Of a stretch of DNA of 64,000 nucleotides, positions 11,501-20,851 are shown piece after piece (within the stretch, counting starts at the first letter, position 1; every line of letters starts with the position of its first letter). Source of the stretch: Trileptium ribeirensis (taxonomy: Eukaryota > Nematoda > Enoplea > Enoplida > Thoracostomopsidae); contig JASANE010007214.1 in NCBI GenBank assembly GCA_030248225.1, positions 1-64,000 of the forward strand. The letters are read 5' to 3'. A program made the translations under genes and the position numbers. The notes below the pieces were generated by a model. It ran no database searches and was not told the DNA's origin. It saw nothing but the letters and a program-made list of their open reading frames with translations.

Positions 11501-14500
11501 ATCACCAGGCGAATTCCTGTGATCCGCCAAGCATCCGATGGTCTCAAGCCGATAATATAAAATAATGGCAGTGCGGCAAACTTTCAGATGAAGTGGTCGC
11601 ACGCCAGACAAAATTTCTATGGCAGTAGACTCAATGCCACCAGAGACACACAACAGACAGAGGCGCTGAACGCTAATACAGAGTCTGTGTACCCATAGTC
11701 TTGCGCCACCAAACGATACAAGCGCGCAGAACTGCAGGAATAACGACAGTTTTATTTATCAAAAACACTCGCACGGCAGCCTTAATTTGAGGCAACAGCT
11801 CGTCGACAAAATATGAAACTATGGCGAGATTTTCTTACGAATGAATACGATATGGAAGGACCATCTTAACTTAACAGCTATTATGACACCAAGATACTTA
11901 ATTTCAGTTATGATATGACTACGTTCTGTAAGCTAACGGGTGTCAGGCGAGGAATCCTGCGCTTACAAGAAAACACCGTAATACACGTTTTGTTAGCTTG
12001 AACTATGAGATTTTTGCGTCTACACCAGCAATCCATTTGTGGCACAATAGCTCTAACTGTTGGTCCAACGGGATTAATATAACGTGAGAATAACTGGCAC
12101 GTCATATGAATACGCCTACCACAGTTGAGCTTCATTGTTACCGAAGCTCAGCCAAAAGGCCGTTAATAACCATTGAACAGGAAATAGAATTCCACAATAG
12201 GGTTAGCCTCTGTTGACACCATAAGTTTGGAACGCGCTGCCCGTACATACTACGAATAATATGCTGGATACAAGTTCCATAAAATAGTACCTTTCAAACT
12301 TAAAGCTGATAAGCGCCCAGCGAGCGAATTATGGAACGCTCCACCTATATCAATGATCCTAAATTTGCCACTAGCCTTTGTGCCTTTCGCTAATTCCAAC
12401 CAGCGGAAAAGCAGAAATGGTTGCTTTGCCAGCTATGTTTGCTTAACGGCATCTCGTGTCTCCTCTCGATAGAAACCTTTATATTGCTCATCCAGCACAT
12501 TTAAGAACGAAAGAGGTTAATGTAATACAACATTTAGGATCTGTATAGTCATTTTTGCATATCTTAGGTACAAAGACGACTTCTCCAAGCTACCTGGATG
12601 TTGGAATAAAACACGATTTAACACAGCATTGGTAGAGACAACAGTGGTACAACAAAAGTGACTGTCACTCCCTCGCGGCTCGCTCGAAATAAGTTGGTTC
12701 TATAAATAGAATTTCATTCAGATTAAAAGCGCAAATTTAGTATATTTTGGATGTCTTGGGAATTTAGGTGGGAATGCCAGAGGGCCGCCAGGACCTACTG
12801 GAAGCCAGATATGCGGGATTGTCTAAAAGCCACCAACCTGCATGTAAAGTCCAAACTGGCGGGGCTAAATACATAATTTCTGACAAAAAATGCAAGTTTG
12901 TAGGATTTCAGAAAAATTAAAAATCTCCATGACAATAAGCAACTCCACAGGGCATTATTTTAAAAATGTATCTATACCCTGGATGTTCATGATATATCGT
13001 TAAATTTGTTTTGTTCAGACTATGATATGCATCCAACCAACTGAAGATAAACAAATCGGGTTTGTCCATCCTAAACCGCCTTAATAACACTAAAAAGGTT
13101 TCTTTCTGGACTCTATGTAGCCAATCCAGCGCATCAGAAAACCTATATATAGACCATGCCCAGGTGGCAATACATAACCATGCAAATGAATACAGACAAT
13201 ATTCTTGAAAACGGTGCCAACTGCGTGGACCAAGAAAAAGCTGACGTGGAGCGATGTTGTAGATCTTTATGAGCTGATTTCAGGTAGTGTTTTCTGGAAG
13301 CCTGTCTCGCGACCTTTAACAACTATTTTTTACCATAGTTCACAGTGTTCAACGAAAATAAACAAAATTTTGTCGAAATCAATTCGTCCGAGTTGTCGAT
13401 CACACCGACAGACAAAGAAATTTTCACGATATTCCAAGTAGCGCGCTCGCTCGCTCGCTCCGTTTCAAAAAGCCAAAACTCAAATTAAGCTAGTCGAAAA
13501 ATCAACCGAAAATTAAAATCTACGAGTTTCAAAAGATCGTACTACTCAGAAAAACGTTTGGTAATAAAAACTTGCAAAAAATTAAAATTATATAATTACA
13601 GTTTAAATTCCCGTGTAAATACATAATACCGCATCATATATTTGTTTACGGTGAAAAGACGAGAAAAGAACGAAAACAGTTTTGAAAATGGAAGTATTTT
13701 GGGGCTTTAACTAAAACGTGAAGCTTTTTGGACGTTAGTAGCTACGTCTTCCTAGCCTAAGGCAAATATATCGCTAAAATTGATCGCCTAAACCCACAAT
13801 ATGTAGATCCAACGACAAAAACTTTTTCCAAAAGGTCAAAGGAAAACAAATCTGTAAACGGTGTGTTGTCCTCATTGTCAGATAAATTGTTTCTCAACCA
13901 GGAAAATTTTCAACTGCTCACCGGTTGCAATGTTAAGATGGATATCTGGATATTCCGACGCCGCTGATAATATCCGGATATGAAATCGCATCCGGATATC
14001 CGGATTTTTTGTCACTCACTACTCATAACACAAATGCATTCAGGCACTTACAATAAAATGCCTGAAGTCGAAGGGCACAGAAACCAATTGCTCGATTCAA
14101 TTGCGAAGTCAGCGTTTGTTATTGGATCCGCAGTGTTGGTGTTTATCGCTGCTCGTAACTCGATTACATGTTTCGATTTTCAAGCTGGGCACTTCACCGT
14201 CATTCGAAGGTTATTCAATCGACTGTGACAATATACACAAAATGCCTAATACTTCTACTGATAACGATAATAATTTATATATATTTCATAATTATATTTT
14301 AATTTATTTTTATCTAACACTGGTTACTGGCAATGAATTATTATATCAATTACTTCTGATCGACTAGAAGTAACAATGGTAGGCTAGACCCCAACATTAG
14401 CTACGTACAGATATTCGACGACTACAAATACAAAGCGAGCTTTCTCTCTACTGTTGATGTTAGAATTATCCCATACCGTATGATGGTAGCTCGAATCACA

Positions 14501-17500
14501 GGCGACGACAAGTTCCACGTCGCGAGAGCGACAGTTGTCAACAAGACTCAGGAGTTGTGCGGTAGGTGGATCTCTTCATATCAAAAGGCAAATAACCACT
14601 AGCAAATATTAAACTACTACAATGATTATTTATGCCATTTTGTCCTGCAATTTGACCATGAAGCGTCCAGAGTTCGGAAACATTAAAGTTAGGAACTCTG
14701 CACAACAAAATAGCGGATCTAAGACGACCTCATCGACGATAAATCACAAGAACATTTGTATAGCTAATGGTATGTACTGTCTTCACCAACATCAGGCTCC
14801 TGGATGAGACCGACCGACTGAAGGACATGACAGATACCTAAGATTTCTGTCAAAACCGGCAGAGGCGCGTCTTGCACGCAAATGGTCAATTTTTACCATC
14901 GGAGAAAGTAAGCTGATCCTTGTCAGCTTGAGTAACAATTAAAATACTAGCTTTACAAAGGCTACGAGTTACACTCGTGGTAGAAGAAATTTTTAGAATC
15001 ACTGGAACCTGGGGTACTTATAAATTCACCCGTGGTTCCAGCATGAGCAAAGAACCAGCTTTTAGAGTACGAGTTGGTGGGTCAAAAACATAAAATATCT
15101 AATTAACAAAGAGTTGAACACTTACGCTGACCGTTTGATCCAAACTGGAGCTCATGATCCAAGTTCTAATCCCAGGACCGGCTCCGACACACAGATCCGT
15201 TATGGCCAAATGGTGACTTTTCCATTCTCGTATTGGTTCGGTAGGTTGCAGCTGCGTTGCAGAGCGTAGTTGAGCGAATCTGAAAGCGTATAAGTCGAAA
15301 AAATTTAAAAGGTAAGCAGTTTCATCTGTCTGTTAAATAGAGACAGTAAGCAGTTGATCATGGTTCATTTTGTTCAAGATCATTAAATTTCAGAACACAG
15401 AGCAGATTAATAATACTCCCGTAGCATCCACTTACGATACTACTAAGTGCCCAAGACCACAATAACCGCACACTGTGATTCTCCCTTTTTACAATACTCG
15501 ACATACATAGCGACATAGGCATTGTATGTACATTTACAATCACAATTAAGTGCTCAAAAATCGCTCGAAGCTTCCTTCGAATTCGATCGTTTGCGTTTAA
15601 ACGAAAATAGATCGTTTAATCGAAAACCGATTAATTTAACGAATTTCGATTGCGTCAAAATAAAAATTTAATAAAACATGTTAGTTCGCGTTTAATTTAA
15701 CCAATTTCGATTGTGTTGAAATAAAAAACTAGTAACTCGATCGACATTGCAGAACGTATTGAAGCATAGGCACACCTACGCCTTTTGCGTACACAGCCAA
15801 TCAGTTCTCGATAGCATACGTCGGTATGCTATATATAGATATCACAAAATACCGCACAGGTTAGAACAAAACTAACACCGGAAATAAGTCTACCATGCCC
15901 CAAAACCCCCAAAGTGCAGGCTTCCGTGAAGGGTACTAAAACCCATTTTGACCTCTGACCCCGAACCTTGGGGGCGCCATACCCCCGTACCCATGGGTCA
16001 CAGAGCAAAACCAATACCGGCAATGAGTTTCCCATGCCCGAGAACTCCCTAGTCAAACTTTTCAGCCGCCCAGGACCTCAGAACAAATTTTCGAATTTTG
16101 GGTCGGGGAACCATGGGGGCACCATACCTCAAACCCTATAACTCTAGAACCGGAGCCTTAATCGAAAAACAAAAAAGTGGCATCGGCATTTATCATTTTA
16201 CTATGAAATAAAACCAACCAAAGATAAAAATTCGAAAGTTAAGATAATAAAATAAGCTTGCTTCCGTGAAAGTTACTAAAATGGGGTGAAAAACCATCAT
16301 TTTGACCTCTGAGCCGAATCATGGGAGCGCCATACCCCCGCGCCCGTTGAATCATGGATCATATAGCAAAAGCAATACCGGCAATGAGTTTCCCATGCGC
16401 GAAAACCCCAGGTAAAACTTATCAGCCGCCCAAGACGTCGGAAAAAATTTCCAAATTTTGGGTCGAGGAACCTTTGGGACGCCATACCCCCGTACCTGAG
16501 ACCCCATAAATCCAGAACCGGACCCTTATTCGAAAAACAAAAAAGAGGCATCGGCATTTATCATTCTACTATGAAATAAAACCATCCAGAGAAAAAATTC
16601 GAAAGTTAAAATAAAAATAACCTTGCTTCCGTGAAGGGTACTAAAATGGGGCCAAAACCCACATTTTGACCCCTGACCCCGAAACCAGATCCCAAATCAA
16701 AAAATGCTCGGGACGTACACGGTGAATCGACTATGCCGGTTCGAATGCCGAAGATCATGAAAATCGGTTGAGGCGTTCCCGAGTTATGGCCGATCACACA
16801 GACACAGAGACGAAATTTAAACTAGTAACTCTATCGATATTGCAGAACGTAGTGAAGCATAGGTACGCCTACGGTACGCCTTTTGCATGCACAACCAATC
16901 AGCTCTCGATAGCATACGTTGATATGCTATATATGTGGATGTCACACAATACAGCACAAGTTAGAACAAAACTAACACCGGCAATAAGTTTCCTATGCCC
17001 CAAAACCCCCCAGTGCAAGCTATAAGCCTCCCACGACGTAACAGTAAAATTAATAATTTTAGGTCGATGAACCTTGGAGGCGCCATACCCCCGTACCCTT
17101 AGAATCATGGATCGCAGAGCAAAATGAACACCACCAATGAGTTTGCCATGCCCGAGAACCCCCAATTAAAACTTTTCAGATGCGCAGGACGTCATAACAA
17201 GTTTCTGAATTTCGGGAAATCGCAATCGATAGAAATTTCGATTAATCGAATATAAACGAAATTTTAGTATTCTAAAATTTATCTAATTGCGCAGAAATCG
17301 AAATCGATCCAAATTTCGATCAATTATTTTGGAGTTATAGTTCGCCGTGACTGAACCGCACAATTTCGTGGTTTGCATAGTTAGTTCGCTTTAATATGAA
17401 ATGCTTTCCGCTTAGCGTCCTATTACAACGCAGTTTGTGTGTTGGCCACGGCGGCACACCCAAAAATAAACTATATTAATAATGTTAGCGAAGCAGCGCC

Positions 17501-20500
17501 TGATCTAATGTAGGACGACAAACGAGGACTGTGGGACAATCCAGGTTTACCAACTTTAAAGGTTAGACATAAAGCAAATTCGAAAACAAACATAAAGGTG
17601 TTCGCCTTTTTTACATCGGGAGACCCACACGCATTAGCTATTGCACTTCGTGTCTTCCAATTCTACGATAACACTGAAAGCTAATTTTAGGATCAAGGCG
17701 GTGCAATTCAAAAAAGCGAAAATCTACAGTATGAGACCTCGTTAGGATTATTTCAGTTGCGGAAAAATAATTGGCTATAGATTATTGTAGCACAAAGGAG
17801 TCTCTGCATTTGAGTCCGAATTTGCTGTCAGTAAAAATATTAACTCTACTTAGTTTACTTGCAACTTTTTTAGCATCAAAAATTGAGGAATAATCTTAAG
17901 AGGTGCGCGTAATCAAACGTGCCTGGTACATAATTTGATGCTCAAACTGAGAGTAACAATTTTGGCTTTGATAAAATTTATTAACTTTCTGCCAGCGTGA
18001 AATTTAGCGATTACACTGGGACGTGCTAACTGGTGTTAGATCCCTCAGCGCCAATCATTTTGCTCACGAAAAATTGAAAACTGACTTGGCAAATACCCAA
18101 GCTTTAACGACGCCATCCCGTCCAGCGCTAACCAAATAGAAGCCATCGTCACTAAACCGTAGCTTCGTTATCGGCTGATAGTGTGCCTGTTGTTGGACGT
18201 TCAATAGCTGGCCATTGCTAATCTGAAAATAGTAAGAAATGGAGCGCTGTCGGGCTGAGACATCCACACTTTGTTTTATGCAAAATATGCTATTATCCAC
18301 TTCGGTACTACCACGTTAAGGTGGCCGATATTAAGCCCACATACATCTTTCCACCGCGCAATCTCACTTGAGCGGTCGAACAGAATCGGTAGAGTTGTCT
18401 TTGTTGCGCGACAATATTGACCATGTTTCCAAAGTAGAATAATCGTAATTGGCCACGCAACAAAGCCTCAAAAAATTTTTCCGTATGTGATTTTTAGGAT
18501 CATGAAACTAAGAATTAGATAACCAGAGTCAGCTATAACATCTAACAAGAGGGAGGGGAAAGGCCTCAAATAGAATATGGATTTTTTTGCAAAATTTTCG
18601 GCAAAATTGGGGAACATTGGCAAAAGTATAAAAACCAAAATCTTGGTTGTCAAAAACGAAAATGTTACGAATCAGAGGGAGCAGAGGTGTCCTTTAGGAT
18701 AGTTACTCATGGCCAATGAGGGATCTCCCACACTTTCTTCTCTATAAATCCCGAATTAGATTTTGGATTTGTTAACAACCAACAATATATAGCGCTAGAC
18801 AATAACGCTTGGGCTACTGCTCGTCCATGTATTATTGTTTATCAAATTTTAATCTCGAATTCTCCTTCCATTGCAGTACATTGTAGCGTAGCAGTGTCCT
18901 AATTGACGTTTTTGAATGTGCCTATGTTTCCGCCCGAACCAGACGGACCTAGAACTACCCGAATCGTTGTTGAGTGTACAAATAATACCCAAAAACAGGC
19001 GACCCATAGTTTAATTAGTAATAAGCAAGCTACACCCGAAGTGGATGGTGCCTAGAACAAGGCTACACTTCAGTAAACGTACCGTTTGATAATCCACCCG
19101 AATGAAGCGGACATGATGGAACCGACAGGCCCCTTATGTGATTTGTTAATAATTGGAATCAGTCAAATCATGCGGTTCAACAGACAAACAAATAATTCAT
19201 GAAATTGCAGCGCGCACAACTAGTCGTTTATTCTTACAACTCCACAACATGACTACCACACTGAAACAGTCTGTTCTATATTTTTATGTTACATTTGCCG
19301 AAATGTCATCAAAGCAGAACACAGCAAAACAAAGTATTATGTCAATGAAACTTGTAGGCGTCGTTTTTTTCTTAAAACGAATACTATAGTAATCAAATAT
19401 AACTTGATAAGATCCACTGTTGTTGTCAAAATTACCCCGGTTTATTCAATGTGAACCAGTTTGGTGTTTAAGCTATCAGTAATTGATTTGTTGTTCGAGT
19501 ATCCCGTTTACCATACTACAGCAGTTTTGGAGCCTTGTTCGATGATTATATCGTGAAGGCCGATGCGCATTCACTGTTCGAAAAGCGAAATTCGTTTCTC
19601 GGCAAGTTGTGCCAGTACAAACAGTGTGCAGTTAGAAAGAACGATGGTTCATTTTTGAGCCACCAATGTCGTAATCGATCAAAAATTTTGCGACCCAGTG
19701 AGTGCCGACGGCAGCAAACAAATTAAATAAAATCAAGGACCTTACGATAAACGTATAGATTCGATCTTCAATCGCAACACAGCAATACCGCGAACACGGC
19801 GTAATCGCAGCACACTGCGGCACTCCGGGCAACACACACCGCACATTAATATTGTCCTAAAATGCGTGAGTTAAACTAAACAATCAGGAGAACACCGAGA
19901 CCAACAAACACCTATAAATTAATGGGTTGACAGTCAGTGGCCAGGAGCAAAGTTTAAAGTTGCATCAGTTTTAGAGATCAATATTCGAAAATTCCTGTTG
20001 TGTTTTTGTTCAAACCGAAATTCTTATGTTACATAAGAGTGCACAGATGAAGTGGAAACATCACACATTAACATCCGGTGCTTGGAAGCGATAAATGAAG
20101 CAAAAACTAAGATGTTTCGCCAAGACTGACTGACGCAAGTAGACATAGTTTGAAAAAGTATAACCAGGATTGCACAAAAATAGAACCATTTTTCCAAAGT
20201 GCAATCAAAAACGATTGTCGAAAGTTCAACATTCGATTTTAACACATCATTGTGCTGCTTCGCTGAGAGGCCTGCACTTCCGACAACGAATCTCAAAGTG
20301 CTTGCGTCTAGGACCATTAATTGCTGTGACATCATTAAAAACGGCTGACATCGCAATAAACCGTCTTGAAAAGTAACGATGCAATCATTTTTGCCACATT
20401 ACTCAACAACGGTCTCAGCTGTTACAAAAGAGTATCATCCAACAAATATAGGCATCTAGTGCTCGGCCAAATACAGTTCTGGCGCTCCCCATTGCCAGCT

Positions 20501-20851
20501 CGATAGTGCCACATAAAGTGGGAGTTACGAGTACGAAACCAAGGCAATTATTGTCAAATCGAGAGCAGCTCATAACTAAACCGATCACAACTAACGAATA
20601 CATACCTTTTTGTGCAAACCGACGAAGACTGCCAGTGGCTTTTCGCGAACCAAAACGAACACCGCTTCATCGCGAATGTATTCGACGCCCAGCGCGGACT
20701 GATTGTGCAACGCCGTGCCAGCGCCGCCTTTGTGCGACCAGACCGGGGAACCGTTTTGCGGGTTGTAGATGGCAATGCTGTCCGGCTCGACCGACGACGT
20801 TGCGACGAGAAGATTCTGAAACGCAACAATGGTAAATTCCAAAAATTCCAC
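5276..20851 (-). CDS. WDR18: WDR18 homologue, WD40 protein of 60S ribosome assembly (Ipi3 family), nine recognised exons
   Basis: WDR18/Ipi3 is a WD40-propeller scaffold that works with PELP1/TEX10 (Rix1 complex) in late nucleolar 60S maturation. Recognised coding exons, in transcript order: 20851-20606, 19856-19746, 18222-18068, 15279-15126, 10325-10179, 9599-9487, 8267-8131, 6957-6763 (low edge tentative) and 5558-5276. The first seven junctions are canonical GT-AG and keep phase exactly. Family signatures follow in order: ITKLRFSDDGFYLVSAGRDG (exon 3), SHHLAITDLCVGAGPG and SSLDQTV (exon 4), SGERLLTL (exon 5), VTALSVGLSG with LIVWDLLSSTCLR (exon 7), and the C-terminal coiled coil RLHQQLSDARKKNQELYNFA (exon 9), which matches the WDR18 tail and not WD40 proteins in general. 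The predicted protein is about 515 residues, longer than vertebrate WDR18 (about 430). The exon 8 to exon 9 junction does not keep phase, so a short exon may be missing. Confidence 0.92.
6075..6390 (+). repeat. Degenerate repeat family D copy (GGGTTCATTGACCCTAA core)
   Basis: Shares CTTGAACCC, ATAATAGAC and GGGTTCATTGACCCTAA with copies at 57.3-57.7 kb and 35.4-35.85 kb, and in reverse at 29.1-29.6 kb. A 98-codon frame through it is part of the repeat. It lies in the unresolved WDR18 intron between exons 8 and 9. Confidence 0.5.
6763..6957 (-). CDS. WDR18: WDR18 exon 8 (3' boundary tentative)
   Basis: Acceptor GCTTTAG at the 5' side joins exon 7 in phase (Gly codon). GPVVTCKVIAPPLCFVDP, FVKAFEKQVAKNLEAVPFAL and SSILILS match the WDR18 region GPVTNAAIL to LTLRLG. 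A weak donor GTATAA follows codons for SLLDI. The frame stays open to 6617, so the 3' boundary is a guess. Confidence 0.85.
7051..7349. mobile_element. Mariner-type MITE, family C, intact ends
   Basis: The element begins CAGTTATAATCAGAATTAA and ends TTAATTCTAATTGTAACTG, an inverted pair, and is flanked by TA on both sides (7049-7050, 7350-7351). The TA target duplication and CAGT start are those of Tc1/mariner elements. There is no coding capacity (299 bp). It sits in WDR18 intron 7. Confidence 0.8.
7447..7884. mobile_element. Small TIR element, possibly nested pair
   Basis: The left end has CGCCAAAAATTACTGTCGC and the right end GCGACAGTCTTTTCTGGCG in inverted order. A second left-type end (AGCCAAAAAATACTGTCGC) occurs at about 7760, giving an inner element of about 125 bp with GTCGCTCGCTCG motifs. 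A related fragment lies at 12,655-12,730. Confidence 0.6.
8131..8267 (-). CDS. WDR18: WDR18 exon 7
   Basis: Lies between acceptor ATTGCAG and donor GTAAGTCG, leaving in phase 1. GRVTALSVGLSGTTLAS, SCAQEDN and LIVWDLLSSTCLRWFS make a canonical WD repeat that matches the QVTCLSVSTDGS / VRLWDVQSKQCIRT blade of WDR18. Confidence 0.94.
8823..9064 (-). mobile_element. Diverged piggyBac-type MITE with tRNA-like core, copy 1
   Basis: It starts after TTAA at 8819 and shares TGCGTATCGTGCAATGTTTTA, a B-box-like AGGATCAAACCCG and the downstream order of the copy that follows at once at 9,090. Both copies are in WDR18 intron 6, in the same orientation. Confidence 0.65.
9090..9344 (-). mobile_element. PiggyBac-type MITE with tRNA-like core, copy 2
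   Basis: Ends CTCTTTCATGCC and GGACATGGAAGGA lie next to TTAA (9086 and 9345). It contains AGATCGAACCC (B box on the minus strand) and an A-box-like stretch, as in the 51.1-kb copy. It lies head-to-tail with the copy at 8,823. Confidence 0.7.
9487..9599 (-). CDS. WDR18: WDR18 exon 6 (linker)
   Basis: Encodes 37 codons plus 2 nt from TTTCAG to GTGCAT. It is an acidic, poorly conserved linker (SDRNLDLDDAISTTDSIG) between two propeller blades. The call rests on perfect phase agreement with exons 5 and 7, whose joint codon becomes Arg in LRRGRVTALS. Confidence 0.82.
9681..9985. mobile_element. Mariner-type MITE, family C, in WDR18 intron 5
   Basis: Begins CAGTTACAATCAGAGTTAAG and ends GACCGTAACTG, with GTGCTCAAAAATCGAG inside. 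It makes up about half of the 579-bp intron. The TA target duplication has decayed (flanks CA and TG). Confidence 0.7.
10179..10325 (-). CDS. WDR18: WDR18 exon 5
   Basis: Encodes 49 codons, phase 0 at both ends, from TTTTTCAG to GTTAGC. SGERLLTLTVAPVQPSSICF and VFVGMSNGKIRTVNI match the blade beginning SSGELLLSV in vertebrates. The reading frame continues open past the donor, but the GTTAGC junction joins cleanly to exon 6. Confidence 0.92.
10560..12200 (-). mobile_element. Non-LTR retrotransposon remnant: RT thumb, RNase H, CCHC C-terminus
   Basis: Read right to left, broken frames give EIKYLGVII, LQRLCLLCVSGGIESTAIEI with PLHLKV (RT C-terminal part), then LVCFTDGSFMD (RNase H catalytic Asp), KGHTGIPGNESGDVLARAGA (RNase H C-terminal motif) and FCHLCNSDEQEMVEHFLLCC (CCHC). 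This order fits R1/Jockey/I-like elements that carry RNase H. Stops and frameshifts make it a fossil. It lies in WDR18 intron 4, and the endonuclease piece at 14.4-14.6 kb is probably its 5' part. Confidence 0.85.
13930..14010. repeat. GGATAT-rich palindromic stretch
   Basis: Contains ATCCGGATATCCGGAT and nearby diverged copies (GGATATCTGGATATTCC, ATATCCGGATATG). It has no coding sense and lies in WDR18 intron 4. Confidence 0.6.
14384..14575 (-). mobile_element. Non-LTR retrotransposon endonuclease fragment
   Basis: One open stretch encodes QLLSLVDNCRSRDVELVVAC, then DSSYHHTVWDNSNINSREKA and YLYVANVG, the typical APE-type endonuclease core (CDAN-HH-WG-N-N-RG). It has the same strand as the RT/RNase H remnant 2.2 kb downstream. 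Confidence 0.8.
15126..15279 (-). CDS. WDR18: WDR18 exon 4
   Basis: Runs from acceptor CTTTCAG to donor GTAAGTG, entering in phase 2 and leaving in phase 0. EWKSHHLAITDLCVGAGPG and SSSLDQTVS match the highly conserved WDR18 blade (vertebrate WSHHALPITDL and SSLDQTVKLWEV). Confidence 0.94.
15530..15728. mobile_element. Truncated mariner-type MITE, family C
   Basis: Starts with TTACAATCACAATTAAGTGC and carries the family interior (TTTAATTTAACCAATTTCGA, TTGTGTTGAAATAAAAAACT). It stops where the repeat family A cluster begins, so its other end is missing. Confidence 0.6.
15729..17213. repeat. Repeat family A cluster with internal period of about 350 bp
   Basis: Two copies of a longer unit start at about 15,729 and 16,822 (CTAGTAACTC.ATCGA...GAAGCATAGG). 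Inside, CTTCCGTGAAGGGTACTAAAA-type segments recur at about 15,925, 16,263 and 16,625, each followed by TTTTGACC and a GGGCGCCATACCCC-type segment. Further copies lie at 21.25-21.88 and 61.74-62.27 kb. It lies in WDR18 intron 3; several chance ORFs here are repeat sequence. Confidence 0.75.
17214..17353. mobile_element. Mariner-type MITE, family B, one end missing
   Basis: Contains GAAATTTCGATTAATCG, TTTATCTAATTGCGCAGAAAT and the terminal GCCGTGACTG of the complete copy at 60.2 kb. Confidence 0.55.
18068..18222 (-). CDS. WDR18: WDR18 exon 3
   Basis: Encodes 51 codons plus 2 nt between TTTTCAG and GTGAGC. SNGQLLNVQQQAHYQPIT, then LRFSDDGFYLVSAGRDG and VVKAWVFA form a full WD repeat (GH-like start, W-D-like end). 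The split Ser codon is completed by the first base of exon 4. Confidence 0.93.
19746..19856 (-). CDS. WDR18: WDR18 exon 2
   Basis: Encodes 37 codons between acceptor TTTTAG and donor GTAAGG, phase 0 at both ends. VPQCAAITPCSRYCCVAIED followed by RIYTF aligns with the WDR18 stretch where the second blade starts (vertebrate pattern PVTCLTASPNGLYVLAG). Confidence 0.88.
20606..20851 (-). CDS. WDR18: WDR18 exon 1 (N-terminal strands of propeller)
   Basis: Encodes 82 codons ending GLHKK just before donor GTATG at 20605-20601. It contains VATSSVEPDSIAIYNPQNG and an IRDEAVFVLVREKPLAVF strand, matching the first WDR18 blade. The ATG at 20851 gives 12 residues before the conserved part. An acceptor-like TTTCAG lies just upstream of the codons for NLLVATSS, so translation may instead start in an unseen upstream exon. 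Confidence 0.8.
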
